Under the pieces are notes generated by a model that did not search any database, was not told the DNA's origin, and saw only the letters and a list, made by a program, of their open reading frames with translations. Shown piece by piece: positions 6,935 to 15,782 of a stretch of DNA of 64,000 bases (its first letter is position 1; the number at the start of each line of letters is the position of its first letter). This DNA is from Bradyrhizobium ottawaense. GTDB lineage: Bacteria > Pseudomonadota > Alphaproteobacteria > Rhizobiales > Xanthobacteraceae. The DNA is taken from NCBI RefSeq assembly GCF_002278135.3, contig NZ_CP029425.2:2394001-2458000 (forward strand), read 5' to 3'. The translations under genes were made by a program, and so were the position numbers.

Positions 6935-9541
6935 TCACGCCCGCTGCACAAAGCTGTCCACGACCTTCTTCTCGCCGGCCTTGTCGAAGGCGATGGTGAG
7001 CTTGTTGCCGTCGATCTTGGTGACGCGTCCGTAGCCGAATTTCTGGTGGAAGACGCGGTCGGACAGCGAGAATTCGGAAGTTGTGCCGGTGGATTTGGCG
7101 ACCAGCTCGCCCTCGATCGTCAGGGGACCGCGGCGGCGCGAGGAGAAGCTGCCGAAGTCGGGGCCTGATGACGAGGAGGATGAGAACGTCGCAGCCTCTT
7201 CCTCGAAGCCGCCGCTTCTAACGCCGCCGCCACCGCCGCCATTGCGGCCGCCGCCCCGGTTGCGGTTGGCCTGCGCGCGCTGCCAGCCCGGCGTCGAATA
7301 GGTGGAGCCGAATGCCTCCATGTCGTCGAAGCGTGAGGCGCCGTAGCCGCCGGTGCCGCCCCAGGCCGAGCCGCCCTTGGATTCGGTGATCTCGACATTG
7401 GCCGCCGGCAGTTCGTCGAGGAAGCGCGACGGGATCGTGGTCGACCAGGTGCCGTGGATCCGGCGGTTGGTGGCGAAATAGATCATGGCGCGGCGGCGGG
7501 CGCGGGTCAGGCCGACATGGCCGAGCCGACGCTCCTCCTCGAGGCCGGCGCGGCCCTGTTCGTCCAGCGTGCGCTGGCTCGGGAACAGGCCCTCCTCCCA
7601 GCCGGGCAGGAACACGTTGTCGAATTCGAGCCCCTTGGCCGAATGCAGCGTCATCAGCGACACCGCGTCCTCATCGGCGCCGCTGTCGCGGTCCATCACC
7701 AGCGAGATGTGCTCGAGGAACCCTTGCAGGTTCTCGAACTCCTCCATCGAGCGCACCAGCTCTTTCAAATTCTCCAGCCGGCCTGCGGCGTCCGCCGAAC
7801 GGTCCTTCTGCCACATCTCGGTATAGCCGCTCTCGTCGAGCACGATCTGGGCGAGGTCGGTGTGCGCGGTGACCTCGCGCTGGGCGCGCCAGCGGTCGAA
7901 CTGGGCGACGACCTCGCGAAGCGAGCCGCGTGCCTTCGGCTTCAGCTCGTCGGTCTCGACTACGGCGCGCGCCGCTTCGAACAAGGGAATGCGGCGCTTG
8001 CGGGCGTGGTCGTGCAGCATCTGCACGGTAGCGTCGCCGAGGCCTCGTTTGGGCACGTTGACGATACGCTCGAAGGCGAGGTCGTCGGCCGGCGAGTTGA
8101 TGACGCGCAAGTACGCCAGCGCATCGCGGATTTCGGCGCGCTCGTAGAAGCGAGGGCCGCCGATGACGCGGTAGGGCAGGCCGAGCGTGACGAAGCGGTC
8201 TTCGAACTCGCGCATCTGATAGGAGGCGCGCACCAGGATCGCGATCTCGTTGAGCTTCTCGCCCTTGCGCTGGATCTGCTCGATCTCCTCGCCGATGCCG
8301 CGGGCTTCCTCTTCCGAATCCCACGAGCCCGTTACCGTGACCTTCTCGCCGTCCTGGTCCTCGGTGCGCAGCGTCTTGCCGAGCCGGCCTTCATTGTGCG
8401 CGATCAGGTGCGAGGCGGCGGCGAGGATGTGGCCGGTCGAGCGATAGTTGCGCTCCAGGCGAATGACCTTGGCGCCAGGAAAATCGTGGTCGAAGCGCAG
8501 GATGTTGTCGACCTCGGCGCCGCGCCAGCCATAGATCGACTGGTCGTCGTCGCCGACGCAGCAGATGTTCTTGGTGGGGGGCGTCTGCTCCCTCGCCCCG
8601 CTTGCGGGGAGAGGGTCGGGGTGAGGGGGAGTCTCCACGAGCGCGGTGCTCGGAGAGTCCCCCTCACCCGCCGCGCTTTGCGCGTCGGCCTCTCCCCGCA
8701 AGCGGGGAGAGGCGAAGGACGGGGACGACGGCGCCTGCGACAGCAGCCGCAGCCACAGATATTGAGCGACGTTCGTATCCTGGTACTCGTCGACCAGGAT
8801 GAATTTGAAACGCTGCTGGTACTGCCTGAGAATATCCGGATGCTCGCGGAAGATGCGGATATCTTCCAAAAGCAGATCGCCGAAATCGGCCGCGTTCAAA
8901 ATCTTCAGCCGCTCCTGATAGCTCGCATAGAGCTTGCCGCCCTTGCCGTTGCCGAACATGGCGGCTTCGCCTGACGGCACCTGCGACGGCATCAGGCCGC
9001 GGTTCTTCCAGCCGTCGATCAGGCCGGCGAGCATGCGTGCTGGCCAGCGCTTGTCGTCAATGTTCTCGGCCTGCAGCAGCTGCTTCAGCAGCCGCACCTG
9101 GTCGTCGGTGTCGAGCACGGTGAAGTTGGACTTGAGCTGCGCCAGCTCGGCATGGGTGCGCAGGATGCGGCCGCCGATGGAGTGGAAGGTGCCGAGCCAC
9201 GGCATGCCCTCGACGGCATGGCCGAGCATCTGGCCGAGCCGGTGCTTCATCTCGCGCGCCGCCTTGTTGGTGAAGGTCACCGACAGGATCTCGGCGGGGC
9301 GGGCGCGGCCCTGGCTCAGGATATGGGCGATACGCGTCGTCAGCACGCGCGTCTTGCCGGTCCCGGCGCCGGCCAGCACCAGGACCGGGCCGTCCAGCGT
9401 CTCCACGGCCTCGCGCTGCTCCGGATTGAGCCCGGACAGATATTTCGGGCCCACCGAGGCGCGCGCACGCGCGGCAATGCCGCCGGCTGCGGGTTGGTGG
9501 TCGGGGACGTTCTGGGACGTGATCTTGCTTGGCTCGGTCAT
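6935..9541 (-). CDS. uvrD: ATP-dependent DNA helicase UvrD/PcrA (with in-frame repeat insertion)
   Basis: This superfamily 1A 3'-5' helicase of nucleotide-excision and mismatch repair has 868 residues. The Walker A AGAGTGKT lies at about residues 57-64. VDEYQDTN (motif II), [12 protein letters not shown] (motif III, about 330-341), LERNYRS (IV), [10 protein letters not shown] (V) and VGLTRAR (VI) follow. The C-terminal region has a Gly/Asn/Arg-rich linker and ends in a beta domain ([18 protein letters not shown]) seen in PcrA. Residues about 277-318 are an extra Ser/Pro/Arg-rich segment encoded by a palindromic repeat (8591-8712). ATG at 9541 is preferred; ATG 9550 and GTG 9559 are alternatives. 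All helicase motifs are intact, so activity is likely. Confidence 0.95.
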   Translation of the reverse strand: MTEPSKITSQNVPDHQPAAGGIAARARASVGPKYLSGLNPEQREAVETLDGPVLVLAGAGTGKTRVLTTRIAHILSQGRARPAEILSVTFTNKAAREMKHRLGQMLGHAVEGMPWLGTFHSIGGRILRTHAELAQLKSNFTVLDTDDQVRLLKQLLQAENIDDKRWPARMLAGLIDGWKNRGLMPSQVPSGEAAMFGNGKGGKLYASYQERLKILNAADFGDLLLEDIRIFREHPDILRQYQQRFKFILVDEYQDTNVAQYLWLRLLSQAPSSPSFASPRLRGEADAQSAAGEGDSPSTALVETPPHPDPLPASGAREQTPPTKNICCVGDDDQSIYGWRGAEVDNILRFDHDFPGAKVIRLERNYRSTGHILAAASHLIAHNEGRLGKTLRTEDQDGEKVTVTGSWDSEEEARGIGEEIEQIQRKGEKLNEIAILVRASYQMREFEDRFVTLGLPYRVIGGPRFYERAEIRDALAYLRVINSPADDLAFERIVNVPKRGLGDATVQMLHDHARKRRIPLFEAARAVVETDELKPKARGSLREVVAQFDRWRAQREVTAHTDLAQIVLDESGYTEMWQKDRSADAAGRLENLKELVRSMEEFENLQGFLEHISLVMDRDSGADEDAVSLMTLHSAKGLEFDNVFLPGWEEGLFPSQRTLDEQGRAGLEEERRLGHVGLTRARRRAMIYFATNRRIHGTWSTTIPSRFLDELPAANVEITESKGGSAWGGTGGYGASRFDDMEAFGSTYSTPGWQRAQANRNRGGGRNGGGGGGVRSGGFEEEAATFSSSSSSGPDFGSFSSRRRGPLTIEGELVAKSTGTTSEFSLSDRVFHQKFGYGRVTKIDGNKLTIAFDKAGEKKVVDSFVQRA
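8591..8712. repeat. Palindromic repeat element inserted in frame inside uvrD
   Basis: This is a long near-perfect hairpin. Each end is itself a palindrome built on CCCCGCTTGCGGGG or CCCCGCAAGCGGGG flanked by CCTC/GAGG (8591-8614 and 8689-8712). The internal arms GTGAGGGGGAGTCTCC (8621-8636) and GGAGAGTCCCCCTCAC (8652-8667) pair with one mismatch. A relative of the same element lies between genes at 35240-35355. Here the reading frame of the helicase passes straight through it and yields about 41 extra residues just before motif III. The nesting and symmetry are directly visible; mobility is inferred. Confidence 0.8.
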
Positions 9542-9786
9542 GCGAATCATTGGCCCCACGATGGCACCGCGGGGTGGCGGAAGGGAGCCTTCTAACAGGG
9601 ATGGTGCCTATATGGGGCGGCGGAATGAGGTTTTCCACGTGCGCGGCAGGCCAATTTGTTCCTGCGGGCCTTTCGAATTTCCACCCTGCGCGGATCGGAA
9701 CCATCGTTCCCGCCTCGAGATTGTCTGGGCAGGTGGCGCGGCCAGCCGCGCCAAACGCAGACAGACATCAAGACGAGGATTTTACC

Positions 9787-9960
9787 ATGCTTGGCTGGGT
9801 TGTGACGTTTCTGGTTATCGCATTGATCGCCGGCATCCTGGGCTTCGGCGGCATTGCCGGCGCCTCGATCGAGATCGCCAAGATCATCTTCTTCATCGCG
9901 GTCGTTCTGTTCCTGGTCTCGGCCGTGGTCGGCCTGGCCCGCGGCCGCAACAGGGTCTAG
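9787..9960 (+). CDS. DUF1328 small membrane protein
   Basis: The 57-residue protein has two hydrophobic helices ([19 protein letters not shown] and [20 protein letters not shown]) and a basic GRNRV tail. This matches the DUF1328/YtjA family of short inner-membrane proteins. The open frame extends upstream to 9529, but ATG at 9787 with AGACGAGGA just before it gives the family's usual length. Family members are often stress-induced, but no function is established. It converges on the thioesterase gene 16 bases downstream. Confidence 0.85.
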   Translation: MLGWVVTFLVIALIAGILGFGGIAGASIEIAKIIFFIAVVLFLVSAVVGLARGRNRV

Positions 9961-9976
9961 TGCGCCGGATCACGCG

Positions 9977-10483
9977 CTACCGCCTCGAGGGCATCGCCAC
10001 GTTGCGGCCGATGGCCTCGGGGCGCGAGACCGCGCTGTGGGCCTTTGTGACCGCAGCGATGCGCTCGCTTATATCCGGCGGAAAAGGCGCAACCTTGCGC
10101 GAGTTCATGTCCATATGAAGCGACATGTTCTCGGACGTCGCCGACAGCCAGCCTTCGCTTGCGTGCCGCATCTCCTCGAACGTGTGCAGCCGCTTGTCGT
10201 CGGCCTCCAGCAGCCAGACCAAGATCTGCACGGGATCGCCGAGGTGGATTTCGCGCAAGTAACGCACGTGGCATTCGGCGGTGAAGGTCGAGCCGTGGCG
10301 TTCCTTCATGTAAGTCGGCCCGATGCCGAGCTCGGCCCAGAGCTGGTCGATCGCGCGGTCGAACATCACGTTGTAATAGGCCATGTTGAGATGGCCGTTA
10401 TAATCGATCCATTGCGGCTCGATCTGCATGATCGAGGCGCGGAATGGCTGTGCTTGGGGCGCTGAGGCGGCAGTCTCCGGCAT
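9977..10483 (-). CDS. Acyl-CoA thioesterase, hotdog fold (4-hydroxybenzoyl-CoA/betainyl-CoA thioesterase-like)
   Basis: This is a 168-residue single hotdog domain. The WIDYNGHLNMAYYN segment carries the catalytic-region Asp/Asn-Gly-His of 4-hydroxybenzoyl-CoA-type thioesterases, and VRYLREIHLGDP is the central helix-strand. Close relatives include betainyl-CoA thioesterases of carnitine catabolism, which hydrolyse acyl-CoA in the cytoplasm. No other carnitine genes are visible, so the acyl substrate is unknown. It is divergent from the FAD-linked dehydrogenase gene (84-base gap), which may share its regulatory region. Confidence 0.8.
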   Translation of the reverse strand: MPETAASAPQAQPFRASIMQIEPQWIDYNGHLNMAYYNVMFDRAIDQLWAELGIGPTYMKERHGSTFTAECHVRYLREIHLGDPVQILVWLLEADDKRLHTFEEMRHASEGWLSATSENMSLHMDMNSRKVAPFPPDISERIAAVTKAHSAVSRPEAIGRNVAMPSRR

Positions 10484-10566
10484 GTTTTCTTCCAGCTATG
10501 CGTCCGGTCGCTTGACTTGACCGGTTTTATGTCCTTTGCCACGGTTCTTCTGTCGGGAGGAATTCC

Positions 10567-11991
10567 GTGGGTACGACCATCACCAATAATCCGCCGCGGC
10601 CGGAGCCGAAAGCCCTCGCGAGCGCACTGGAGCAGCTTGCCGCACGCTTCGGCAACCGCCTCATCACCTCGCAGGCCGTGCGCGAGCAGCACGGCCATAC
10701 CACCACCTGGATTCCCAACCAGCCGCCTGATGGCGTGGTAATGGCGCAGGAGACCGCCGACATCCAGGACGTGGTGCGGATCTGCGCCAAGAACCGTGTC
10801 CCCGTCATTCCTTTCGGCACCGGCACCTCGCTCGAGGGCCAGGTCAACGCGCCGGCCGGCGGTATCTCGATCGACCTGCGTGACATGAATAAGGTGCTCG
10901 CGGTCCACGCCGAGGACCTCGACTGCGTGATCCAGCCCGGCGTCACCCGCAAGGCGCTCAACGAGCATCTACGCGACCAGGGCCTGTTCTTCCCGATCGA
11001 TCCCGGCGCGGATGCCTCGCTCGGCGGCATGGCCTCGACCCGCGCCTCCGGCACCAATGCAGTGCGCTACGGCACCATCCGCGAGAGCGTGCTGGCGCTG
11101 AAGGTGGTGCGCGGCGACGGCGAGATCATCACCACGGGCACGCGCGCCAAGAAGTCATCCGCCGGCTACGACCTCACCCATCTGTTCGTCGGCGCCGAAG
11201 GCACGCTCGGCATCATCTCGGAATTGACCATCCGCCTGCGCGGCATCCCCGAGACGATCGCGGCCGGTGCGGTGTCGTTCGAGAGCGTGCACGGGGCCTG
11301 TCAGGCCGTGATCCTGGCGATCCAGACCGGCATTCCCGTGGCGCGCATCGAGCTGCTCAATGCCGCGCAGGTGCAAGCCTGTAACGCCTATTCGAAGCTG
11401 ACGCTGCCGGAGACGCCGCTGCTCCTGATGGAATTCCACGGCAGCGAGATCGAGGTCGCCGAGCAGTCCAAGGCGTTCGGTGAGATTGCGAGGGATTGCG
11501 GCGGCGGCGAATTCTCCTGGACCACCAAGCCGGAGGATCGCACGAAGCTGTGGCAGGCGCGGCACGACGCCTATTGGTCGGTGAAGGCGCTGCGGCCCGG
11601 CGACAGCATCGGCGTGGTCGCAACCGACGTCTGCGTGCCGATCTCGCGGCTTGCCGATTGCGTCAGCGAGACCGAGGAAGATCTCAAGCGCCTCAATCTG
11701 TTGTCGCCGATCGTCGGCCATGTCGGCGACGGCAATTTCCATTGCTCGCTGGTCTGCGACACCAACGACGCGGCCGAGATGGCGCGCGGCGAAGAGTTCA
11801 TGCATCGCCTGGTCGAGCGCGCGCAGGCGATGGACGGCACCTGCACCGGCGAGCACGGCATCGGCCAGGGCAAGCAGAAATACCTTAAGGCGGAACTCGG
11901 CCCCGAGGCGCTCGATGCGATGCGGGCACTGAAGAAGGCACTCGATCCGCTCAACATCTTCAACCCCGGCAAGATCGTGCCGGAGGCGTAG
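10567..11991 (+). CDS. FAD-binding oxidoreductase, D-lactate dehydrogenase (cytochrome)/glycolate oxidase GlcD type
   Basis: The 474-residue protein has an N-terminal FAD-binding PCMH domain: VIPFGTGTSLEGQ binds the pyrophosphate, then DPGADASLGGMASTRASG and GAEGTLGIISE. The C-terminal FAD-oxidase domain contains VGHVGDGNFH and GTCTGEHGIGQGK with catalytic-site histidines, and ends LDPLNIFNPGKI. It oxidises a D-2-hydroxyacid such as D-lactate or glycolate, passing electrons to cytochrome c or quinone. The start is GTG at 10567, supported by GGGAGGA six bases upstream. No GlcE/GlcF partners follow, which favours the single-subunit D-lactate dehydrogenase form. Confidence 0.88.
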   Translation: MGTTITNNPPRPEPKALASALEQLAARFGNRLITSQAVREQHGHTTTWIPNQPPDGVVMAQETADIQDVVRICAKNRVPVIPFGTGTSLEGQVNAPAGGISIDLRDMNKVLAVHAEDLDCVIQPGVTRKALNEHLRDQGLFFPIDPGADASLGGMASTRASGTNAVRYGTIRESVLALKVVRGDGEIITTGTRAKKSSAGYDLTHLFVGAEGTLGIISELTIRLRGIPETIAAGAVSFESVHGACQAVILAIQTGIPVARIELLNAAQVQACNAYSKLTLPETPLLLMEFHGSEIEVAEQSKAFGEIARDCGGGEFSWTTKPEDRTKLWQARHDAYWSVKALRPGDSIGVVATDVCVPISRLADCVSETEEDLKRLNLLSPIVGHVGDGNFHCSLVCDTNDAAEMARGEEFMHRLVERAQAMDGTCTGEHGIGQGKQKYLKAELGPEALDAMRALKKALDPLNIFNPGKIVPEA

Positions 11992-12125
11992 GCCTTCGGC
12001 ACAACAAAGCCGCCGCAGGGCCCATGCCGTCCACCGGTCGGGGGCGGGAACTTTCGGCAATCCTGTCGGTTCCAATTCCCGCCAAGTTCCGATGCCTCAA
12101 TGGCGCGGCTCTGCGGGAGGATGCG

Positions 12126-13424
12126 ATGGTGCGACCGGTCATTGGAATTGCCGCGATGGCGCTTGCCTGCATGCTGGCGGGCGCGGCTCTGGCGAAGGGC
12201 GGACATGGCGGTGGCCATGGAGGCGGCCATGGAGGCGGGCATGGCGGTGGCCATCACGGCGGCGGACATTTCCGTGGCCACGGCGGTGGACATGGGCATG
12301 CCGGCGGGCATCATCGCGGCATGCGGTTCACGTCCGGGGTCCGACGCGGCGGGCCCAACTTCGGTCAGATCCGCAATGCGGCGATCCGCCCCGCGAGCTT
12401 CCGCAATGCCCTGAACACCAGCGCATTCCGGAACGGCCGGCTGATCAGCAATCCGGCAGCGCGTACACAGATCGTGGCAGCAGCCGCATTGGCCGGCTGG
12501 AGCGGCGCAAGCAGCGGATGGTGGCAGCATGCGGGCGGCGGCTATGGCTGGGTCGGGCCGCTGTTCTGGCCGTTCGCCTATAACGACCTTTACGACTACA
12601 CGATCTGGGGCGACGGGCTCGGCTTCTGGGGGTACGGCTATCCGGACATCTATGCAGGCATTTTCGGCCCCTATGGCTATGATCGCCTGTCGGCCTATCT
12701 GCCGCAGCAACCGCAGGGACGACGACGGGCGCGTAGCGCACCGCTCGATCAGCTCTGCGGCAGTGACCGCCGTGCCATCGCCGGACTACCGATCGATCAG
12801 ATCGCATCCGCGGTGCAGCCGACAGATGCGCAGGGCGCCGCTCTCGATGCGCTCGGCAATGCCTCAGTCGACGCGGCAGCGCTGATCCGCACATCCTGTC
12901 CGACGCAGGCCGCAGCGACGGCGCCCGGCCGGCTCGCAGCGATGCAGCAGCGCATCGAGGCGATGCAGAAGGCTGTCGAGCTGGTCCAGCCCGCGCTCGA
13001 CCAATTCTATGGCTCGTTGAACGACGAGCAGAAGGCGCGCTTCAATGCGCTGGCCGAGGATCAGCGTCGTGCGACGGCACCGAACAATGCGAGGGAAGCG
13101 TCGGTGCAGTCTTGCAATGTGACCGCCGCGTTCGATTGGCCCGGTGCTGCGATCGATGAGAGGCTTCGTCCGAGCGACACCCAGCGTGCGGCGCTCCAGG
13201 TGCTCCAGGATACCAGCGCCAAGGTCAGCGCATCGCTCAAGGCGGGCTGCGAGCCCAATGATGTGATGACACCGCCGGCACGCATGGCCACAATCCGCAA
13301 ACGGCTCGATGCGATGCTGGACGGGATCAAGTCGGTGCGCGCGGCGCTCGATGATTTCTACGCCACGCTCAACGACGAGCAGAAGGCGCAGTTCGAGGCG
13401 ATCGGGCCGCGCCGCACGTCCTGA
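12126..13424 (+). CDS. Secreted His/Gly-rich protein with two Spy/CpxP-like (LTxxQ-type) domains
   Basis: The 432-residue protein has a signal peptide (MVRPVIGIAAMALACMLAG, cleavage near ALAKG). Residues about 24-64 form a GGH-type tandem repeat (about a dozen His). An aromatic Gly/Tyr/Trp-rich section follows, then two duplicated helical domains. Each domain ends in LNDEQKA(R/Q)F, at about residues 298 and 415, the LTxxQ-like signature of periplasmic Spy/CpxP chaperones. The His/Gly stretch suggests binding of Zn, Cu or Ni. ATG at 12126 is preceded by GCGGGAGG. A role in envelope stress or metal buffering is inferred from domain content. Confidence 0.72.
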   Translation: MVRPVIGIAAMALACMLAGAALAKGGHGGGHGGGHGGGHGGGHHGGGHFRGHGGGHGHAGGHHRGMRFTSGVRRGGPNFGQIRNAAIRPASFRNALNTSAFRNGRLISNPAARTQIVAAAALAGWSGASSGWWQHAGGGYGWVGPLFWPFAYNDLYDYTIWGDGLGFWGYGYPDIYAGIFGPYGYDRLSAYLPQQPQGRRRARSAPLDQLCGSDRRAIAGLPIDQIASAVQPTDAQGAALDALGNASVDAAALIRTSCPTQAAATAPGRLAAMQQRIEAMQKAVELVQPALDQFYGSLNDEQKARFNALAEDQRRATAPNNAREASVQSCNVTAAFDWPGAAIDERLRPSDTQRAALQVLQDTSAKVSASLKAGCEPNDVMTPPARMATIRKRLDAMLDGIKSVRAALDDFYATLNDEQKAQFEAIGPRRTS

Positions 13425-13458
13425 ATAGTGCAAGCCAATAAAGGCCACGGGTGGGGCA

Positions 13459-13830
13459 ATGAAGTGGTTTGCAAGGCGGCAGCCGGCCGACATCTGGGAT
13501 GAGCCGATCCAGGGACCGATCGGCGATATCGACGCGGCGGAGCGCATTCGTAACATCTGCGAGGCTGCGAGAGCGGGCGCGGAGGCTGTCGGAGGCTCCG
13601 CACAGGCTGATAAGCGCGAACGTGAGCGCTTTGAACGTGCAGCCCGCGTCGCGATGGAAATTGCGATGAAGATCGCAGACGATCTGATGCGCGACGATGC
13701 GGTCCGCCGCATCGTCGACCTCTGCGTGAAGGCAAATGATATCAAGACGGCGCAGATCCTGTTTCGCGCGATCCAGGCGGGCTGGATCCGGGAGGCCGTC
13801 CAACACGACTATCCGGCGCTGGCGCAGTAG
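13459..13830 (+). CDS. Hypothetical cytoplasmic protein, 123 aa
   Basis: The product is a soluble, mostly helical 123-residue protein (MKWFARRQPADIWDEP..., with RERERFERAARVAMEIAMK in the middle). It has no signal peptide, membrane helix or recognised motif. It follows the Spy-like gene by 34 bases on the same strand and is followed by a hairpin that may terminate both genes. Codon use matches the neighbours. Function is unknown; co-transcription with the Spy-like gene is the only clue. Confidence 0.55.
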   Translation: MKWFARRQPADIWDEPIQGPIGDIDAAERIRNICEAARAGAEAVGGSAQADKRERERFERAARVAMEIAMKIADDLMRDDAVRRIVDLCVKANDIKTAQILFRAIQAGWIREAVQHDYPALAQ

Positions 13831-13834
13831 ATCC

Positions 13835-13857
13835 GGCTCGCGCGTCGGGCGCGAGCC
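13835..13857. terminator. Hairpin between convergent genes
   Basis: Arms GGCTCGCGC (13835-13843) and GCGCGAGCC (13849-13857) are perfect complements around a 5-base loop. The hairpin starts 5 bases after the stop of the 123-aa gene and 26 bases before the end of the convergent metacaspase gene. There is no long T-run, so it may act as a weak bidirectional terminator or 3'-end protector. Confidence 0.5.
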
Positions 13858-13882
13858 AGATCAATGTCTATGCCGGACAGTC

Positions 13883-15355
13883 TCAGTATCTGCGGTAGTC
13901 GCCGCGATAATGGTCGCCGCCGCCGCGGCCGCCCATTCCCATGCCGATCCCGATTCCGATGCCGATACCCTGCATCACGGCGCCGGGCGGCGGGCCGGGG
14001 GGCGGCGCGCGCTCGTAGACCACTTCCTCGGGCGGCGGGCGGCGCTTCGGCGGTGTCTCGACCACCTTGCGCTTGGGCGGGGTGTCGTCGACGCGCTTCT
14101 TGATCACGGGCGCGACGCTCGGAGTGACCGGCGTTGCCGGGCTCGACGGCGTCGAGCACGGGCAGGTCGGGCCCATCGCGACGGCGACCGGGGGCGCTGC
14201 GGCGGCGATGGGGACGCCGTAGTTGCGGTTCTGCACGCGGAGCAGCAGCCTGCGCGCGGTTGCCGCGAGATCGCTGTTGTCCCAGTTGGCGAGATAGGCC
14301 TCGAACGAAGCGCGGGTGTTGATCGCAGTTGCGCGTTCCCAGGCCAGCATCTGGCGTCGCCGTTCCAGCACCGTGCGCACGCGCGGCGTGCGGGTGTCCT
14401 GAGCGTAGAGCTCGATATAGGCCTGATACGCCGGCACCGTGTCGTCGGTGATGACGAGTTCATAGGCGACCATGGCCGGCTTGCCCTGCAAGTCCCTGCG
14501 CCAGTCCTCGACGCTGCGCGTGCCGCTGGCGAGCGCCATCGAGGAGGCGCCCGGCATGGCCGGCTGGCTGCCGCTGCTCTCGCCGAAGAACTTGAAGTCG
14601 GTTGTCAGCGAAGAGCTTTCCCAGGGGATCTGCCGTCCGTCGGTCGATTGCGCGACGGCGACGCGGATGCGCTTGAACACTTCCTCGATCGGTAGATTGG
14701 GCTGCTTGGCAACGGTCAGCGCTGCCGTGGTGTAGGGGCTGTCGATGCCACTGCCGTCCTCGGCCTCGGCGCCGGGCGAGGTTGAATAGGAGATGAAGGA
14801 GCCCGGCGCGCCGGCCTTGGTGTCGACGATCGCAAGCCCGTGGCCGGCGCCGCTGAGCGCCGGGAACGGATTGTTGCGGCAGGCATCGAGCATGAAGATG
14901 CGCGCCCGCGTCGGCAGCGCGCCGAGCGTGTTGAGCATGTCGTTCAGCCGCACGCCCTGGAGCGGAATGTCGGCCTCGCGCTTGGGATCGAGATCGACCG
15001 GCACCAGATAATTCTCGCCGTCGATCTGCAGGCCATGGCCGGCATAAAACACCAATGCCACCGTGTCGGCGCCGCTGGCGCTGACCTTGCCGGCGAAATC
15101 CGAGATCGCCGCGCGCATCTCGCTCTGCGCCAGGTTGGAGGCCGTGGTGACGGTGAAGCCGGCATTGCCGAGCAGCTCCGTCATGCCCTTGGCGTCGTTG
15201 GCGGCGTTGGGCAGCTCGGGCACGGTGCGATAGGCGGATTGGCCGATCACCAGCGCGAGCCGCGCTTCGGCCGCGGCCCCCGTCGGTGTCATCAACTGTG
15301 CGAGCGCAAGAAAACCGGAAGCAAGAAGCAAATTGGGAAGGGCTGGACGGCGCAT
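13883..15355 (-). CDS. Secreted metacaspase/caspase-family (C14) protein
   Basis: The 490-residue protein has a signal peptide (residues about 1-29, TGAAAEA). The peptidase C14 p20 fold follows: LALVIGQSAYRTVPELPNA, FYAGHG with catalytic His107, and LDACRNNP with catalytic Cys159. A helical region (about 275-390) precedes a Pro-rich basic segment and a C-terminal Gly-rich stretch (GIGIGIGIGMGMGG). Bacterial relatives cleave after Arg or Lys. The catalytic dyad is intact, so it could be an active periplasmic protease. The terminal low-complexity tail is unusual and may bind or anchor. No substrate is apparent from neighbours. Confidence 0.85.
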   Translation of the reverse strand: MRRPALPNLLLASGFLALAQLMTPTGAAAEARLALVIGQSAYRTVPELPNAANDAKGMTELLGNAGFTVTTASNLAQSEMRAAISDFAGKVSASGADTVALVFYAGHGLQIDGENYLVPVDLDPKREADIPLQGVRLNDMLNTLGALPTRARIFMLDACRNNPFPALSGAGHGLAIVDTKAGAPGSFISYSTSPGAEAEDGSGIDSPYTTAALTVAKQPNLPIEEVFKRIRVAVAQSTDGRQIPWESSSLTTDFKFFGESSGSQPAMPGASSMALASGTRSVEDWRRDLQGKPAMVAYELVITDDTVPAYQAYIELYAQDTRTPRVRTVLERRRQMLAWERATAINTRASFEAYLANWDNSDLAATARRLLLRVQNRNYGVPIAAAAPPVAVAMGPTCPCSTPSSPATPVTPSVAPVIKKRVDDTPPKRKVVETPPKRRPPPEEVVYERAPPPGPPPGAVMQGIGIGIGIGMGMGGRGGGDHYRGDYRRY

Positions 15356-15782
15356 GATGTCACCTCCATCGGCAATACGTGCGATGATGTCACTTTTTCT
15401 AGGGGGCCGCCATGCGCCTGTCTGTGCACTGGATCACGCTCGGCGTGCGGCAAAATGGGGCAGAACGTTTGCCGGAGCTGGAAGGGCATCGTTCTGGGCA
15501 CATCCATGTGAATTGCGCATTGATCCATGCTCCAATTGGATCGATGCCAAGTCTACGCGAAAGCGCCCTCGCGCAGATGAGGCCGCAGGCCGATCCGCAT
15601 CGCAAATGCCGGGAATCACAGTCGTTCTGGAGCGCTCGCGGACTGACGGAACGCGCCGCGGGCGCGCTCTGCGGCGGCCGGCCGCCACGCTTGCCTGCGC
15701 CGTCGCTTTGGCCATACAGTCCACGCAACAGGCCACGGCAACGACCGCGGCGAACAAAAAATAATGTGGGAGAGACCGCACC
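15356..15782. other. Intergenic region between metacaspase and TRAP transporter genes
   Basis: The 427 bases separate two divergent genes and so should hold both promoters. Short open frames on both strands here (for example 15412-15786 plus and 15434-15940 minus) have shadow-like composition, no recognisable motifs and no convincing ribosome sites. I saw no clear RNA gene, riboswitch or operator. Confidence 0.4.

Noticed and set aside
7454..8974. 506-codon plus-strand open frame
   Set aside because: Lies opposite uvrD, whose helicase motifs are unambiguous; no recognisable domain in the antisense product.
12196..12330. Tandem-repeat DNA resembling a short array
   Set aside because: The repeat is GGH codon repetition inside a secreted protein, with no spacers; not CRISPR.
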